The translations under genes and the position numbers were made by a program. DNA of 64,000 bases, from positions 124,001 through 188,000 of the forward strand of contig NZ_JAIQZB010000005.1 in the NCBI RefSeq assembly GCF_020164555.1, given 5' to 3'. The notes under the pieces are model-generated. The model saw nothing but the letters and a program-made list of their open reading frames with translations. It was not told the origin of the DNA and did not search any database. This document shows positions 32,131-41,106 of the stretch, in pieces. Each line of letters starts with the position of its first letter. The stretch's first letter is position 1. The stretch is from Salegentibacter lacus (GTDB lineage Bacteria; Bacteroidota; Bacteroidia; Flavobacteriales; Flavobacteriaceae).

Positions 32131-34500
32131 ATGGCCAAAAAGAAAACCAGGACTAAAACAAGCACCGGGAAAAAGTCGACTAAATTTTCCTTCAAACTTA
32201 ACCGGCAACAAAAGGTAGTTTTAGGCAGTTTTTTAATGTTATTTGGCCTTGCTTTAAGCGTAGCATTCATTTCATTTCTATTCAACTGGCAGGTAGATCA
32301 AAGCACACTTGGTGAATTCTCAAACCGGGAAATAGAAACCAAAAACTGGCTAAGTAAATTTGGTGCTGCAGTTAGCGACTTTTTTATGTACCAGGGTTTT
32401 GGCGTTGCCGCTTTTATCTTTTCAATTTTAGTAAGCTACACCGGTTTTCATCTTTTTCTTGGCGTAAAATCTACAAAACTTAGGGAATCCTGGTTTTGGG
32501 GAATTTTAATTATGCTTTGGCTTGCTATTTTCTTCGGATTTTTCGCTGCAGAAAATCCGCTTCTTGGTGGCAGGATCGGGTTTGAAATGAACGATTTTCT
32601 TCAGGATTATTTAGGTTTTTTCGGAACGATCTTGTTGATGTTGTTTCTGTTTATTGCCTATCTCACTCTAAGATTGAAGATTACACCAGAATTAATTGGA
32701 AGCTTTCTGAAATCTAAAAAAGACAGTCTCAACAAGGAATTTCAATCGAATAAAGAAGAGCTTTCAGCTACAGAGGAAGAAACAGACTGGAAAGAAAAAT
32801 CAATCCCAAAAACTGAAAAACCCGCTCAAAAATCTTCAGCAGAAATAAAACTGGATACCACTCCCCCAAAAGAAGAAAAACCTACTCCTACTCCAAAACC
32901 AAAGTCGGCTGAGCCCGAAGAGGTCGAGATGGAAGTAGAAACAGCGCATGAAGAAGAGCTGGATGAAGATAAAATAAGCAATAAAATCGTTAAGGATTTT
33001 GGTGAATTTGATCCCACTTTAGAATTAAGCAATTATAAATTTCCAACCCTGGACCTGCTCCAGGAATATGGTGGCGGTATTACGGTAGACCAGGAAGAGC
33101 TTGAAGGGCATAAAAACCGTATTGTAGATACGCTTAAAAATTATAAAATTGAAATTGCACAAATTAAAGCAACCGTAGGTCCCACGGTAACGCTATACGA
33201 GATTGTACCCGAGGCCGGAATAAGGATTTCAAAAATTAAAAACCTGGAAGACGATATTGCGCTTTCCCTTTCAGCATTGGGAATTCGTATAATTGCTCCA
33301 ATTCCTGGAAAAGGTACTATAGGTATTGAAGTTCCGAATAAAAACGCAACTATTGTTTCTATGCGTTCGGTAATTGCTTCGCCTAAATTCCAGAATGCCG
33401 AAATGGAATTACCAATGGCACTTGGGAAAACTATTTCTAACGAAACTTTTGTGGTAGACCTGGCAAAAATGCCGCATATGCTTATGGCGGGGGCTACAGG
33501 ACAGGGTAAATCGGTTGGATTAAATGCCATTCTTACTTCCCTACTCTACAGCAAACATCCTGCAGAAGTAAAATTTGTGCTGGTAGATCCTAAAAAAGTA
33601 GAACTTACGCTTTTCAATAAAATTGAAAGACATTACCTAGCTAAACTTCCGGATTCCGGAGACGCAATTATTACCGATAATACTAAAGTTATCAATACCC
33701 TAAATTCTTTATGTATTGAAATGGATAATCGTTACGAGCTGCTTAAAGATGCGATGGTTCGTAATATTAAGGAATACAACGTTAAATTTAAAGCAAGAAA
33801 ATTAAATCCGGAAAACGGTCATAAATTCCTTCCCTACATCGTTCTGGTAGTAGACGAATTTGCCGATTTAATTATGACTGCCGGAAAAGAAGTAGAAACC
33901 CCAATTGCCCGTTTAGCGCAGCTGGCCCGAGCGATTGGAATTCATTTAATTATTGCTACACAAAGACCATCGGTAAACGTGATTACCGGAATTATAAAAG
34001 CCAACTTCCCTGCCAGGATCGCCTTTAGGGTGACTTCAAAGATAGATTCCAGGACCATTTTAGATGGCCAGGGGGCAGATCAGCTAATTGGGCGTGGAGA
34101 TATGCTATTTACGCAGGGAAATGAGTTAAGACGTTTACAATGTGCTTTCGTAGATACGCCGGAAGTGGATAAAATCACCGAATTTATTGGTTCGCAAAAA
34201 GCTTATCCAGAAGCCCACCAACTTCCTGCTTACGAAGCAGATGATAGTGGCACAGGTGTTGATATAGATATTAGCGAAAGAGATAAACTCTTTAGAGAAG
34301 CTGCCGAGGTGATCGTTACCGCTCAACAAGGCTCGGCTTCTTTGCTGCAACGTAAACTAAAATTGGGTTACAATCGCGCCGGTAGAATCATAGATCAATT
34401 AGAAGCAGCCGGTATTGTAGGACCTTTTGAAGGTAGTAAAGCCCGACAGGTTTTAGTGACCGATCTTGCAGCCTTAGATCAATTATTAAATGAAGAATAA
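32131..34500 (+). CDS. ftsK: FtsK/SpoIIIE DNA translocase
   Basis: 789-residue division-septum DNA pump. A basic N-terminus (MAKKKTRTK) and about four membrane helices up to residue 185 are followed by an acidic/proline-rich linker (TPPKEEKPTPTPKPK region). The RecA-type motor has Walker A GATGQGKS (about residues 454-461), Walker B VLVVDEFADL and IIATQRPSVNVITG. The C-terminal gamma winged helix (GSASLLQRKLKLGYNRAGRII) binds orienting DNA sites. The start is taken at 32131, because the longer frame from 32098 overlaps the promoter. It is followed by lolA (15 bases), lptF/G and ribB, a stable flavobacterial cluster. Confidence 0.95.
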   Translation: MAKKKTRTKTSTGKKSTKFSFKLNRQQKVVLGSFLMLFGLALSVAFISFLFNWQVDQSTLGEFSNREIETKNWLSKFGAAVSDFFMYQGFGVAAFIFSILVSYTGFHLFLGVKSTKLRESWFWGILIMLWLAIFFGFFAAENPLLGGRIGFEMNDFLQDYLGFFGTILLMLFLFIAYLTLRLKITPELIGSFLKSKKDSLNKEFQSNKEELSATEEETDWKEKSIPKTEKPAQKSSAEIKLDTTPPKEEKPTPTPKPKSAEPEEVEMEVETAHEEELDEDKISNKIVKDFGEFDPTLELSNYKFPTLDLLQEYGGGITVDQEELEGHKNRIVDTLKNYKIEIAQIKATVGPTVTLYEIVPEAGIRISKIKNLEDDIALSLSALGIRIIAPIPGKGTIGIEVPNKNATIVSMRSVIASPKFQNAEMELPMALGKTISNETFVVDLAKMPHMLMAGATGQGKSVGLNAILTSLLYSKHPAEVKFVLVDPKKVELTLFNKIERHYLAKLPDSGDAIITDNTKVINTLNSLCIEMDNRYELLKDAMVRNIKEYNVKFKARKLNPENGHKFLPYIVLVVDEFADLIMTAGKEVETPIARLAQLARAIGIHLIIATQRPSVNVITGIIKANFPARIAFRVTSKIDSRTILDGQGADQLIGRGDMLFTQGNELRRLQCAFVDTPEVDKITEFIGSQKAYPEAHQLPAYEADDSGTGVDIDISERDKLFREAAEVIVTAQQGSASLLQRKLKLGYNRAGRIIDQLEAAGIVGPFEGSKARQVLVTDLAALDQLLNEE

Positions 34501-34515
34501 CACCTAATTACTAAG

Positions 34516-35157
34516 ATGAAAAATTTAATTTTTATTACGCTCGCTATTTTCACCATAAGTTTGCAAGCGCAGAATTCCACAAAAGCAGGGAGCCTTCTAA
34601 ACGAAGTTTCTTCAAAGGTTAAAGGTTACAACAATATGGTGATAGATTTTAAGTACACCTTGCAAAACAATGCCGCCAACGTAAACCAGGAAACTCGTGG
34701 TGATGTAAGCATTAAAGGTGAAAAATATGTACTAAACTTAATGGGGACAACCCAAATGTTTGATGGGAAGAAAATCTATACCATAATTCCCGAAGATGAA
34801 GAGATAAATATTTCTACCTATGTTGAAGAGGAAGAGAATAATATTACTCCTTCTAAAATGTTCACTTTCTATGAAGAAGGCTATAATTATGAAATGGATG
34901 CCGCTCAAAATTTAAATGGTCGCAAAATTCAATATGTAAAGTTAACACCCAAAGACAGCAATGCCGAAGTTAAAAATATTCTACTTGGGATAGACAGCCA
35001 AACCAAGCATATTTATAACCTTATCCAAACCCAGAATAACAACACCAAAATAACTATTACCGTAAAAAGCTTTAAAACCGATCAGGAACTCGCGCAAAAC
35101 CTTTTTACTTTTGAAGAAGATCGTTACGAAGATTTTTACATCAATAGATTAGACTAA
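34516..35157 (+). CDS. outer-membrane lipoprotein carrier LolA-like protein
   Basis: 213-residue periplasmic protein with a signal peptide of about 18 residues (TISLQAQ). It has a LolA-type half-barrel with strands such as MVIDFKYTLQNN, GDVSIKGEKYVLNLMG and TQMFDGKKIYTIIPEDEEI. The fold carries acylated lipoproteins from the inner to the outer membrane. It is 15 bases after ftsK and one base before the LptF/G gene, so one operon. Related Bacteroidota proteins are annotated as LolA-like or outer-membrane lipoprotein carrier. Confidence 0.85.
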   Translation: MKNLIFITLAIFTISLQAQNSTKAGSLLNEVSSKVKGYNNMVIDFKYTLQNNAANVNQETRGDVSIKGEKYVLNLMGTTQMFDGKKIYTIIPEDEEINISTYVEEEENNITPSKMFTFYEEGYNYEMDAAQNLNGRKIQYVKLTPKDSNAEVKNILLGIDSQTKHIYNLIQTQNNNTKITITVKSFKTDQELAQNLFTFEEDRYEDFYINRLD

Positions 35158-35158
35158 A

Positions 35159-36607
35159 TTGAAAATATTAGACCGGTACATACTCACCAGTTACCTAAAA
35201 ACGTTTTTTACAGTTTTTATCATCCTAATGTTCATCTTTGTACTTCAAACCATTTGGTTGTACATAGGTGAACTGGCCGGGAAAGATTTGGATACCGAGA
35301 TAATTTTTAAATTCCTTCTCTATTTTTCTCCCAAACTGGTGCCACTGGTTTTACCGCTTACCATCCTGCTTACTTCCATAATGACTTTTGGTAATTTTGC
35401 CGAAAATTATGAGTTTGCAGCAATGAAATCTTCCGGGATTTCACTTCAAAGGGCAATGCGTAGCCTAACTTTTTTCATCTTATTAGTGAGCGTTACCGCA
35501 TTCTTTTTTGCCAACAATGTAATCCCTGCCGCTGAATATAAATCGATAAATCTCAGGAAAAATATTGCTAAGTTAAAACCGGCAATGGCCATTACCGAAG
35601 GTGTTTTTAACGATCTGGGAACCATAAATATTAAAGTTGAAGACAAAAGCGGTGATAACGGCCAATATCTTACGGATGTTATTATTCATAAAAAAACGGC
35701 TCGCAGCGGAAACTTTACAGTAATGAAAGCCAAAGAAGGCGAATTAATGGGTAGTACAGATTCTGAAGTACTTTCACTAATCTTGAAAGATGGTAATTAT
35801 TACGACGAAATTCAACCTACAGATTATTCTAAAAGAAGAAATAAACCTTTTGCCAAGAGTTATTTTGAAGAATACACGATAAATCTGGATCTTTCCGATT
35901 TTAATAATGTAGACCTGGAAGATGAAAGTTACAGCAATACCCAGGGAATGCTTAATATTTCTGAACTTAAGCAAAGTTTAGATTCATTTTCTATAGCCCA
36001 TAATGAAAAGAAAGAAAGTCTGAGTGAAAATTTATACCGCCGTACAGATTTTGACAATATAGAGATTAATCTTAATCCTTCAGATTCCGTAAAAGAGATT
36101 GAGAATACTATTCTTGAAGAATACGATACTTACCAGGCGATTCAAATTGTTAATCTGTCATTAGGATCTGTAAACGGGGCGCTTTCACATCTAAATATTA
36201 AAAGATCTGAATTAAAAAATTCTACCAAACAACTTAATAAATTCGAAATAGCCCTTCACGAAAAATATGTTTTGGCTGCGGCCTGTATTATTTTGTTCTT
36301 TGTAGGTGCACCTTTAGGCGCCATAATAAGAAAAGGAGGAATGGGATTACCTATGGTTGTTGCTGTTCTACTTTTCCTAACTTATCACTTTATAGGCATT
36401 TTCGCTAAAAATAGTGCAGAAGATGGCAGTATTAGTCCGTTTTGGGCTACCTGGCTTTCCACTTTAATTATGCTGCCATTGGGAATTTATCTTACTTACC
36501 GGGCCACTACCGATCAGGGTCTTTTTGCTTTTGATACTATTACCGAACCTATACGGAAAGGCCTTAAAAAAGCTGGTATAATTAAGCCGAAAAGAAAAAT
36601 AGATTAA
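35159..36607 (+). CDS. LptF/LptG-family permease
   Basis: 482-residue inner-membrane component of the LPS transport ABC system. About three transmembrane helices lie in the N-terminal 120 residues, then a periplasmic beta-jellyroll domain (GVFNDLGTINIKVEDKS; YLTDVIIHKK). It ends with about three helices (FFVGAPLGAIIRKGGMGLP; FLTYHFIGIFAK). TTG at 35159 is the likely start, immediately after the lolA stop. A long insertion between about residues 255 and 345, coiled-coil-like, separates jellyroll and C-terminal helices. A partner LptG/F is not in this window. Confidence 0.88.
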   Translation: MKILDRYILTSYLKTFFTVFIILMFIFVLQTIWLYIGELAGKDLDTEIIFKFLLYFSPKLVPLVLPLTILLTSIMTFGNFAENYEFAAMKSSGISLQRAMRSLTFFILLVSVTAFFFANNVIPAAEYKSINLRKNIAKLKPAMAITEGVFNDLGTINIKVEDKSGDNGQYLTDVIIHKKTARSGNFTVMKAKEGELMGSTDSEVLSLILKDGNYYDEIQPTDYSKRRNKPFAKSYFEEYTINLDLSDFNNVDLEDESYSNTQGMLNISELKQSLDSFSIAHNEKKESLSENLYRRTDFDNIEINLNPSDSVKEIENTILEEYDTYQAIQIVNLSLGSVNGALSHLNIKRSELKNSTKQLNKFEIALHEKYVLAAACIILFFVGAPLGAIIRKGGMGLPMVVAVLLFLTYHFIGIFAKNSAEDGSISPFWATWLSTLIMLPLGIYLTYRATTDQGLFAFDTITEPIRKGLKKAGIIKPKRKID

Positions 36608-36608
36608 A

Positions 36609-36616
36609 TATCTTTG
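36609..36616 (+). promoter_or_regulatory. -7 promoter element of ribB
   Basis: TATCTTTG, a perfect TAnnTTTG, 21 bases before the ATG at 36638 and overlapping the preceding stop region. No clear -33 box. It supports the chosen start over a TTG at 36614. Confidence 0.45.
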
Positions 36617-36637
36617 CAGCCCAAAATAACACACAAC

Positions 36638-37786
36638 ATGGCTCAGGAAACCACTACCGAAACTCCCTTTAAACTTCACAGCATCCACGAAGCGATAGAC
36701 GATATTCGTGAAGGCAAGGTTATTATTGTGGTAGATGATGAAGACAGGGAGAATGAAGGAGATTTTGTTGCAGCCGCAGAAAAGGTGACTCCGGAAATGA
36801 TCAATTTTATGGCTACTCACGGCCGCGGACTCATTTGCGCACCAATTACAGAAGAACGTTGTAAAAACCTGAAACTGGAAATGATGGTGAGTAACAATAC
36901 CGATCCTATGGAAACCGGTTTTACCATCTCTGTAGATTTGCGCGGTAAAGGTGTTACTACGGGAATTTCAGCATCAGACCGGGCTAAAACTATTCAGTCG
37001 CTTATAGATCCCGAAACAAAACCAATAGACCTAAACCGTCCAGGGCATATTTTTCCGCTTAAAGCCAAAGAAGGCGGTGTTCTAAGAAGAACCGGACATA
37101 CCGAAGCTGCCATAGATTTTGCAAGACTTGCCGGTTTTGAGCCTGCAGGAGTTATTGTGGAGATTATGAATGAGGATGGTTCTATGGCCAGGCTTCCACA
37201 ACTAATGGAAGTTGCCGAAAAATTTGATCTTAAAATTGTTTCAATTGAAGCTTTGGTAGCTTATAGAATGCAGCACGATTCTTTAATCGAGAAAAAAGAA
37301 GATTTTGATCTTGAAACCCGTTTTGGAAAATTTAGATTAAGAGCATATCGTCAAACTACAAATGGCCAGGTTCATCTGGCGCTTACCAAAGGAAGCTGGA
37401 AAAATGATGAAGAAATTCTGGTTCGCGTAAACTCTACTTTGGTAAATAATGACATCCTGGGAACGCTTACCAATGATGCTGATAAGAAATTGGATAGCAT
37501 GTTTAGGGCTATTAATGATGAAGGCCGTGGGGCTATTGTTTTTATAAACCCTGCTATACAGTCTTTAAACTTACTGGCCCGCCTTGCTGAGCTAAAAGAA
37601 CGCCAGAAAAAAGGCGAAGTAAAAGCTCCGCCAATTAATATGGACAATAAAGATTTTGGTATTGGGGCCCAGATTTTACACGACCTGGAAATTCATAAAA
37701 TCAAGTTGCTTTCTAACACTCAACAAACTAAACGTGTGGGGATGATTGGTTATGAGCTTGAAATTACCCGCTACGTAAATTATTAA
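36638..37786 (+). CDS. ribB: 3,4-dihydroxy-2-butanone-4-phosphate synthase with degenerate GTP cyclohydrolase II domain
   Basis: 382-residue riboflavin-pathway enzyme. The N-terminal DHBP synthase domain is intact: [14 protein letters not shown] near residue 34, [12 protein letters not shown] near 60, the FTISVDL segment, [14 protein letters not shown] near 134 and [14 protein letters not shown]. The C-terminal GTP-cyclohydrolase-II-like domain (from about residue 208) has lost the zinc cysteines: the place of the Cys-rich GDVFGSLRCDCG motif reads [17 protein letters not shown] separate RibA is therefore needed. The start is at the ATG at 36638. The stop shares TTAA with the convergent nitroreductase gene. 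Confidence 0.93.
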   Translation: MAQETTTETPFKLHSIHEAIDDIREGKVIIVVDDEDRENEGDFVAAAEKVTPEMINFMATHGRGLICAPITEERCKNLKLEMMVSNNTDPMETGFTISVDLRGKGVTTGISASDRAKTIQSLIDPETKPIDLNRPGHIFPLKAKEGGVLRRTGHTEAAIDFARLAGFEPAGVIVEIMNEDGSMARLPQLMEVAEKFDLKIVSIEALVAYRMQHDSLIEKKEDFDLETRFGKFRLRAYRQTTNGQVHLALTKGSWKNDEEILVRVNSTLVNNDILGTLTNDADKKLDSMFRAINDEGRGAIVFINPAIQSLNLLARLAELKERQKKGEVKAPPINMDNKDFGIGAQILHDLEIHKIKLLSNTQQTKRVGMIGYELEITRYVNY

Positions 37787-38415
37787 TTCATTTCAATAAT
37801 TACATCACCAAGCGGTCTTCGTACCTTTTTAAATTCAGAAAACATATCGTCTTCTGCGCGATAACCAACGGGCAAGGCCAACACCGATTTTAAATTATGT
37901 ACCTCTAAATCTAGAAGTTCGTCATACTTATCGGGCTCAAAACCTTCCATTGGGCAGGCATCTATTTCTTCGGTAGCACAAACGGTTAAAAGCGTACCTA
38001 AGGTTAAATAAGCTTGATTTATAGCCCAGGAGTGCACTTCCTCTTCTGCTTTAGATTCAAAACTATCTACCAAAGAGTTTTTAAAAGGATCTAAAATCTC
38101 ATCTGGAGTTTCCCTGATATGTTTTACCCTTTTAAAATATTGCTCAATAAAATGTTTGTCTACTTTCTTCTCAATACAAATCACCAGAACATGAGAAGCA
38201 GTATTTAATTGTTGTTGCTCCCAGGAGGCAGATTTCAGCTTTTCCTGAAGATCCTTATTGCGCACCACCACCATTTTTAAAGGTTGCAAACCATAGGAAG
38301 TTGCGGTGAGGTTAAAAGCTTCTTTAAGAATGTCTATTTTCTCTTCAGAAAGTATTTTATTTGGATCGAACTTTTTGGTAGCATAACGCCATTGTAAAGC
38401 TTTAATATTGCTCAT
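37783..38415 (-). CDS. NAD(P)H-dependent nitroreductase-family oxidoreductase
   Basis: 210-residue flavin-dependent enzyme of the nitroreductase fold, cytoplasmic. FMN-binding features include the N-terminal basic stretch (LQWRYATKKFDPNKIL) and YGLQPLKMVVV near residue 41. AYLTLGTLLTVCATEEIDACPMEGFEPDKY follows around 135-160, and the final ADDMFSEFKKVRRPLGDV is typical of NfsB-like dihydropteridine reductases. The in vivo substrate is unknown (nitroaromatics, quinones and flavins are known). The last four bases are shared with the ribB stop on the other strand. A perfect TACCTTTG element lies upstream. Confidence 0.9.
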   Translation of the reverse strand: MSNIKALQWRYATKKFDPNKILSEEKIDILKEAFNLTATSYGLQPLKMVVVRNKDLQEKLKSASWEQQQLNTASHVLVICIEKKVDKHFIEQYFKRVKHIRETPDEILDPFKNSLVDSFESKAEEEVHSWAINQAYLTLGTLLTVCATEEIDACPMEGFEPDKYDELLDLEVHNLKSVLALPVGYRAEDDMFSEFKKVRRPLGDVIIEMN

Positions 38416-38440
38416 TTTTCAATTCTTATTTTAAGATTTT

Positions 38441-38448
38441 CAAAGGTA
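38441..38448 (-). promoter_or_regulatory. -7 promoter element of the nitroreductase gene
   Basis: CAAAGGTA on the plus strand reads TACCTTTG on the minus strand, matching TAnnTTTG exactly, 25 bases before the ATG. No -33 element is evident. Confidence 0.45.
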
Positions 38449-38541
38449 AACAATAAGGTTTAATGCCTAAACCATCCACAATAAATTAAACATATAGGTA
38501 AACTATTATTCTTTATCTTCGTGTTATAATCGGCGCAGTTT

Positions 38542-39174
38542 ATGAAGTTTTTTAAAAAACTAATCCTTGCTTTTTCACTTTTCGTTATTTTAAGTATCCT
38601 CATTATATTTGGGTTAGAAGCTTATATCCTAAAAGAAACATCTAATCTTATTTATTCTGAAATTTCAGAAATTCCTTCAGCTAAAACAGGAATAATTCTG
38701 GGAGCGAGCGTACATTCAGACGGAAAATTATCGCCTATTCTCGAGGATCGTGTAGAAACTGCCTACCAACTTTACAAACAAAATAAAATTGAAAATTTTC
38801 TAATAAGCGGTGATCATAGAACCGATGATTATGACGAAGTAAATTCGATAAAGAATCATCTGGAAAGAAAAGGTGTCCCTCCTGAAGATATTATTTTAGA
38901 TCATTCCGGGTTTGATACGTATGACAGTATGTTTAGAGCTAAAGCTGTATTTGAAATTGAAGACGCTATCGTAATTACTCAGAAATTTCATTTACCCAGA
39001 AGTCTTTATATTGCTAAAAACCTGGATGCTGAATATAAAGGTTTAGAAGCTGCTCCTGTAGCATATACTTCTTCTGAAACAATTAAACGCCGGGAACAAT
39101 TGGCTAATTTTAAAGCTATTTGGGAGCTTATAATTAACCAGCAACCTACCACACTGGAAAAACAGCCTGATTAA
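38542..39174 (+). CDS. SanA/YdcF-family (DUF218) membrane-anchored protein
   Basis: 210 residues with a single N-terminal transmembrane anchor (about residues 7-27) and a periplasmic DUF218 domain. Conserved segments are GIILGASVHSDGKLSPILEDR near residue 52, FLISGDHRTDDYDEVNSI, DHSGFDTYDSMFRA and ITQKFHLPRSLYIA near 147. It is close to SanA, which affects envelope permeability and vancomycin sensitivity in enterobacteria; the biochemical activity is unknown. It stands alone between the divergent nitroreductase gene and a small membrane-protein gene. Confidence 0.87.
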   Translation: MKFFKKLILAFSLFVILSILIIFGLEAYILKETSNLIYSEISEIPSAKTGIILGASVHSDGKLSPILEDRVETAYQLYKQNKIENFLISGDHRTDDYDEVNSIKNHLERKGVPPEDIILDHSGFDTYDSMFRAKAVFEIEDAIVITQKFHLPRSLYIAKNLDAEYKGLEAAPVAYTSSETIKRREQLANFKAIWELIINQQPTTLEKQPD

Positions 39175-39240
39175 AATTGCTCAAGTTTTTAGCAATTTTT
39201 TTCTATCTTTAAGTAACCTAACCATAAATCCAAAAAAATT

Positions 39241-39597
39241 ATGCTTCAGTGGATAGTGCATATCGTTATAGATGGTCTGGTTTTACTCGCCGCAGCCAAT
39301 ATGATGCCTAAAGTGAAACTCGAGGGCTTCAAAACGGCTATTATTGTAGCACTTATTATTGGCTTACTCAGTTTCTTATTAAGTTGGGTTCTAACGTTAT
39401 TACTAAATGTAGCAACCTTCGGAATTTTTTATTTCCTGGGATTAGGATTTATAATCAGGGTTATTGCCTATGCCATCATTATTGAAATAGCCGACCAGTT
39501 AAGTTCAGATTTTAAAACAAAAGGTTTTCTTCCTTCGCTGTGGCTTGCCGTTTTTATCGCCCTTGTTGGTGCCATCGTAGATGCGATTTTATTTTAG
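39241..39597 (+). CDS. small four-helix membrane protein (holin-like family)
   Basis: 118 residues, almost all hydrophobic, forming about four membrane helices (around 5-20, 32-56, 58-82, 95-117). It resembles bacterial phage-holin-family/DUF-type membrane proteins, but no phage genes surround it, so that label should not be taken functionally. It ends 12 bases before an AraC-type regulator gene, suggesting cotranscription. The function is unknown. Confidence 0.7.
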   Translation: MLQWIVHIVIDGLVLLAAANMMPKVKLEGFKTAIIVALIIGLLSFLLSWVLTLLLNVATFGIFYFLGLGFIIRVIAYAIIIEIADQLSSDFKTKGFLPSLWLAVFIALVGAIVDAILF

Positions 39598-39609
39598 GCA
39601 AAAGACAAG

Positions 39610-40611
39610 ATGAAAATTAAAATAAAACGTAATAATGCTGAAGGAATTCACCAGGCTTTAAACCAAACCTTAAAAACAGAATTTTCCAAAGACGATTTCG
39701 AGTACTTTAGTTATTTTACGAAACCTGCTGGAGTTTTATCTCTTAAAAGTTTTGAATTTGATAAGGGATTTAATTTCAATATTTTAAAGGGAGATATTAA
39801 TTCGCTACTTAAGTTTGAGTTCGAAGAGGATAACAACAATTACCTGAGGTTTTTCTTTGTCAAAAAAGGAGAATTAATACATACCGTTTCTGCAAGCATA
39901 CGCTATAGGCTCACAGATAATTATTCTTGCATGGTAGCCGCCAAAGATCAACAGGACCAAATTTTTACTTTTCCAGCCCAAAAAGATGTAGAAATCCTGT
40001 TTTTACAAGTAGAGACCAAAAGCTTTTCAATAGATTTTAAATCAGATATTTTTAGTCTTCCACAGGATATTGGGGATGTATTGATGAATAAAAAAATGGA
40101 TAGCCATATTATTTACCATAGCCTTTATACGCTGAATATTGCTGATACTATTGAAAAAATAATTAAAACCAAAAAAGAAGGTATCGTTAAACGTTTTTTT
40201 CTAGAATCTAAAGCCCTGGAATTATTATGGCTCCAAACTGAGCAATTTAAGCAGGAAAAAAACGAGGGTTATAATCCAAAAGTTTTAAGAAAACACGATA
40301 TCATTATTATTAAAAAAGCTAAAGATTATATTCATGAAAACCTTGATAATAAACTTACCCTATCTTTAATTTCGCGTTCAATAGGTACAAACAGCACAAA
40401 ACTTAAAACCGGGTTTAAACAATTGTACGGTAAGACTTTTACCCAAATTATGAGAACAGAAAGATTAAATAAAGCTAAAGCCTTACTGGATAAGGGGGAA
40501 TTAAGTGTAAAAGAAATTGCATATTCTTGTGGGTATAAGAGTACTTCAATGTTCAGCACCAGGTTTAAAGAGCGATTTGGAACTACGCCCAGCAAGTATA
40601 AAAACTCTTGA
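39610..40611 (+). CDS. AraC-family transcriptional regulator
   Basis: 333-residue DNA-binding protein. The N-terminal 210 residues form an unassigned sensor-like domain without a recognisable cupin motif. The C-terminal pair of helix-turn-helix units is clear: KLTLSLISRSIGTNSTKLKTGF and LSVKEIAYSCGYKSTSMFSTRF, ending FGTTPSKYKNS. It is 12 bases downstream of the small membrane-protein gene and 172 bases upstream of a cluster of envelope genes which it may control (inference from position). An inverted repeat lies in that gap. The effector is unknown. Confidence 0.9.
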   Translation: MKIKIKRNNAEGIHQALNQTLKTEFSKDDFEYFSYFTKPAGVLSLKSFEFDKGFNFNILKGDINSLLKFEFEEDNNNYLRFFFVKKGELIHTVSASIRYRLTDNYSCMVAAKDQQDQIFTFPAQKDVEILFLQVETKSFSIDFKSDIFSLPQDIGDVLMNKKMDSHIIYHSLYTLNIADTIEKIIKTKKEGIVKRFFLESKALELLWLQTEQFKQEKNEGYNPKVLRKHDIIIIKKAKDYIHENLDNKLTLSLISRSIGTNSTKLKTGFKQLYGKTFTQIMRTERLNKAKALLDKGELSVKEIAYSCGYKSTSMFSTRFKERFGTTPSKYKNS

Positions 40612-40631
40612 ATAGTTGTTTTTAGGTCTTA

Positions 40632-40672
40632 ATTAGATGAAATTTTACTTAAATAATTAAATAGCATCTAAT
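40632..40672. promoter_or_regulatory. inverted repeat upstream of the envelope cluster
   Basis: ATTAGATG (40632-40639) and CATCTAAT (40665-40672) form an 8-base inverted repeat with centres about three helical turns apart, followed by a one-mismatch -7 box, TATTTTTA, at 40679. It could be an operator for the AraC-type regulator; AT-rich chance occurrence is possible. Confidence 0.3.
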
Positions 40673-40783
40673 CTGTTGTATTTTTACACCATCAGAAATA
40701 TTTTATTATTAATTCTCCCCCAACTCTCAATTTTAAAAAGTATTTAAACCTGCATAACAAGGTATTCACATTAATTTTTTAAT

Positions 40784-41011
40784 ATGCGTTTCGTAAAATC
40801 CATTTTATTAATACTCCTGATAGCAGCAGCTATAATTTTTGCTTTTCAAAATCTTGAAACGGTGAATCTAGCTTTTTTAAGTTGGCACCTGGAATTACCT
40901 TTATCATTTCTTAGTATTCTACTTTATATACTGGGAGCTGTATCTGGCGGTTTACTTTTTTCCATCTTAAAAAGATTAGCTACTGACAGAAATAATAATA
41001 CCCAGCTTTAA
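40784..41011 (+). CDS. LapA/DUF1049-family membrane protein
   Basis: 75-residue protein with two transmembrane helices (about 4-20 and 40-60) and the family feature FAFQNLETVNLAFLSWHLELPLS between them. LapA-domain proteins of E. coli take part in control of LPS assembly, but the Bacteroidota members are uncharacterised. It is the first gene of a plus-strand run of eight envelope or stress genes after the AraC-type regulator, 83 bases before the next. Confidence 0.82.
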   Translation: MRFVKSILLILLIAAAIIFAFQNLETVNLAFLSWHLELPLSFLSILLYILGAVSGGLLFSILKRLATDRNNNTQL

Positions 41012-41106
41012 ATGTAAATAAGCCGTTTTTATCATTTAAAAAACCGAACAACTAAATTTTATTAATGAAGCATTTTTAAAATGCAACTCTACAATTGATT
41101 AAAAAT

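Noticed and set aside
39241-39597. phage remnant suggested by a holin-like protein
   Set aside because: No other phage gene, integrase or attachment site is nearby; holin-like labels are common for small four-helix membrane proteins.
25393-40672. CATCTAAT found both at 25393 and at 40665 as a possible shared operator
   Set aside because: An 8-base AT-rich word is expected by chance more than once in 64 kb, and only the second copy is part of an inverted repeat.
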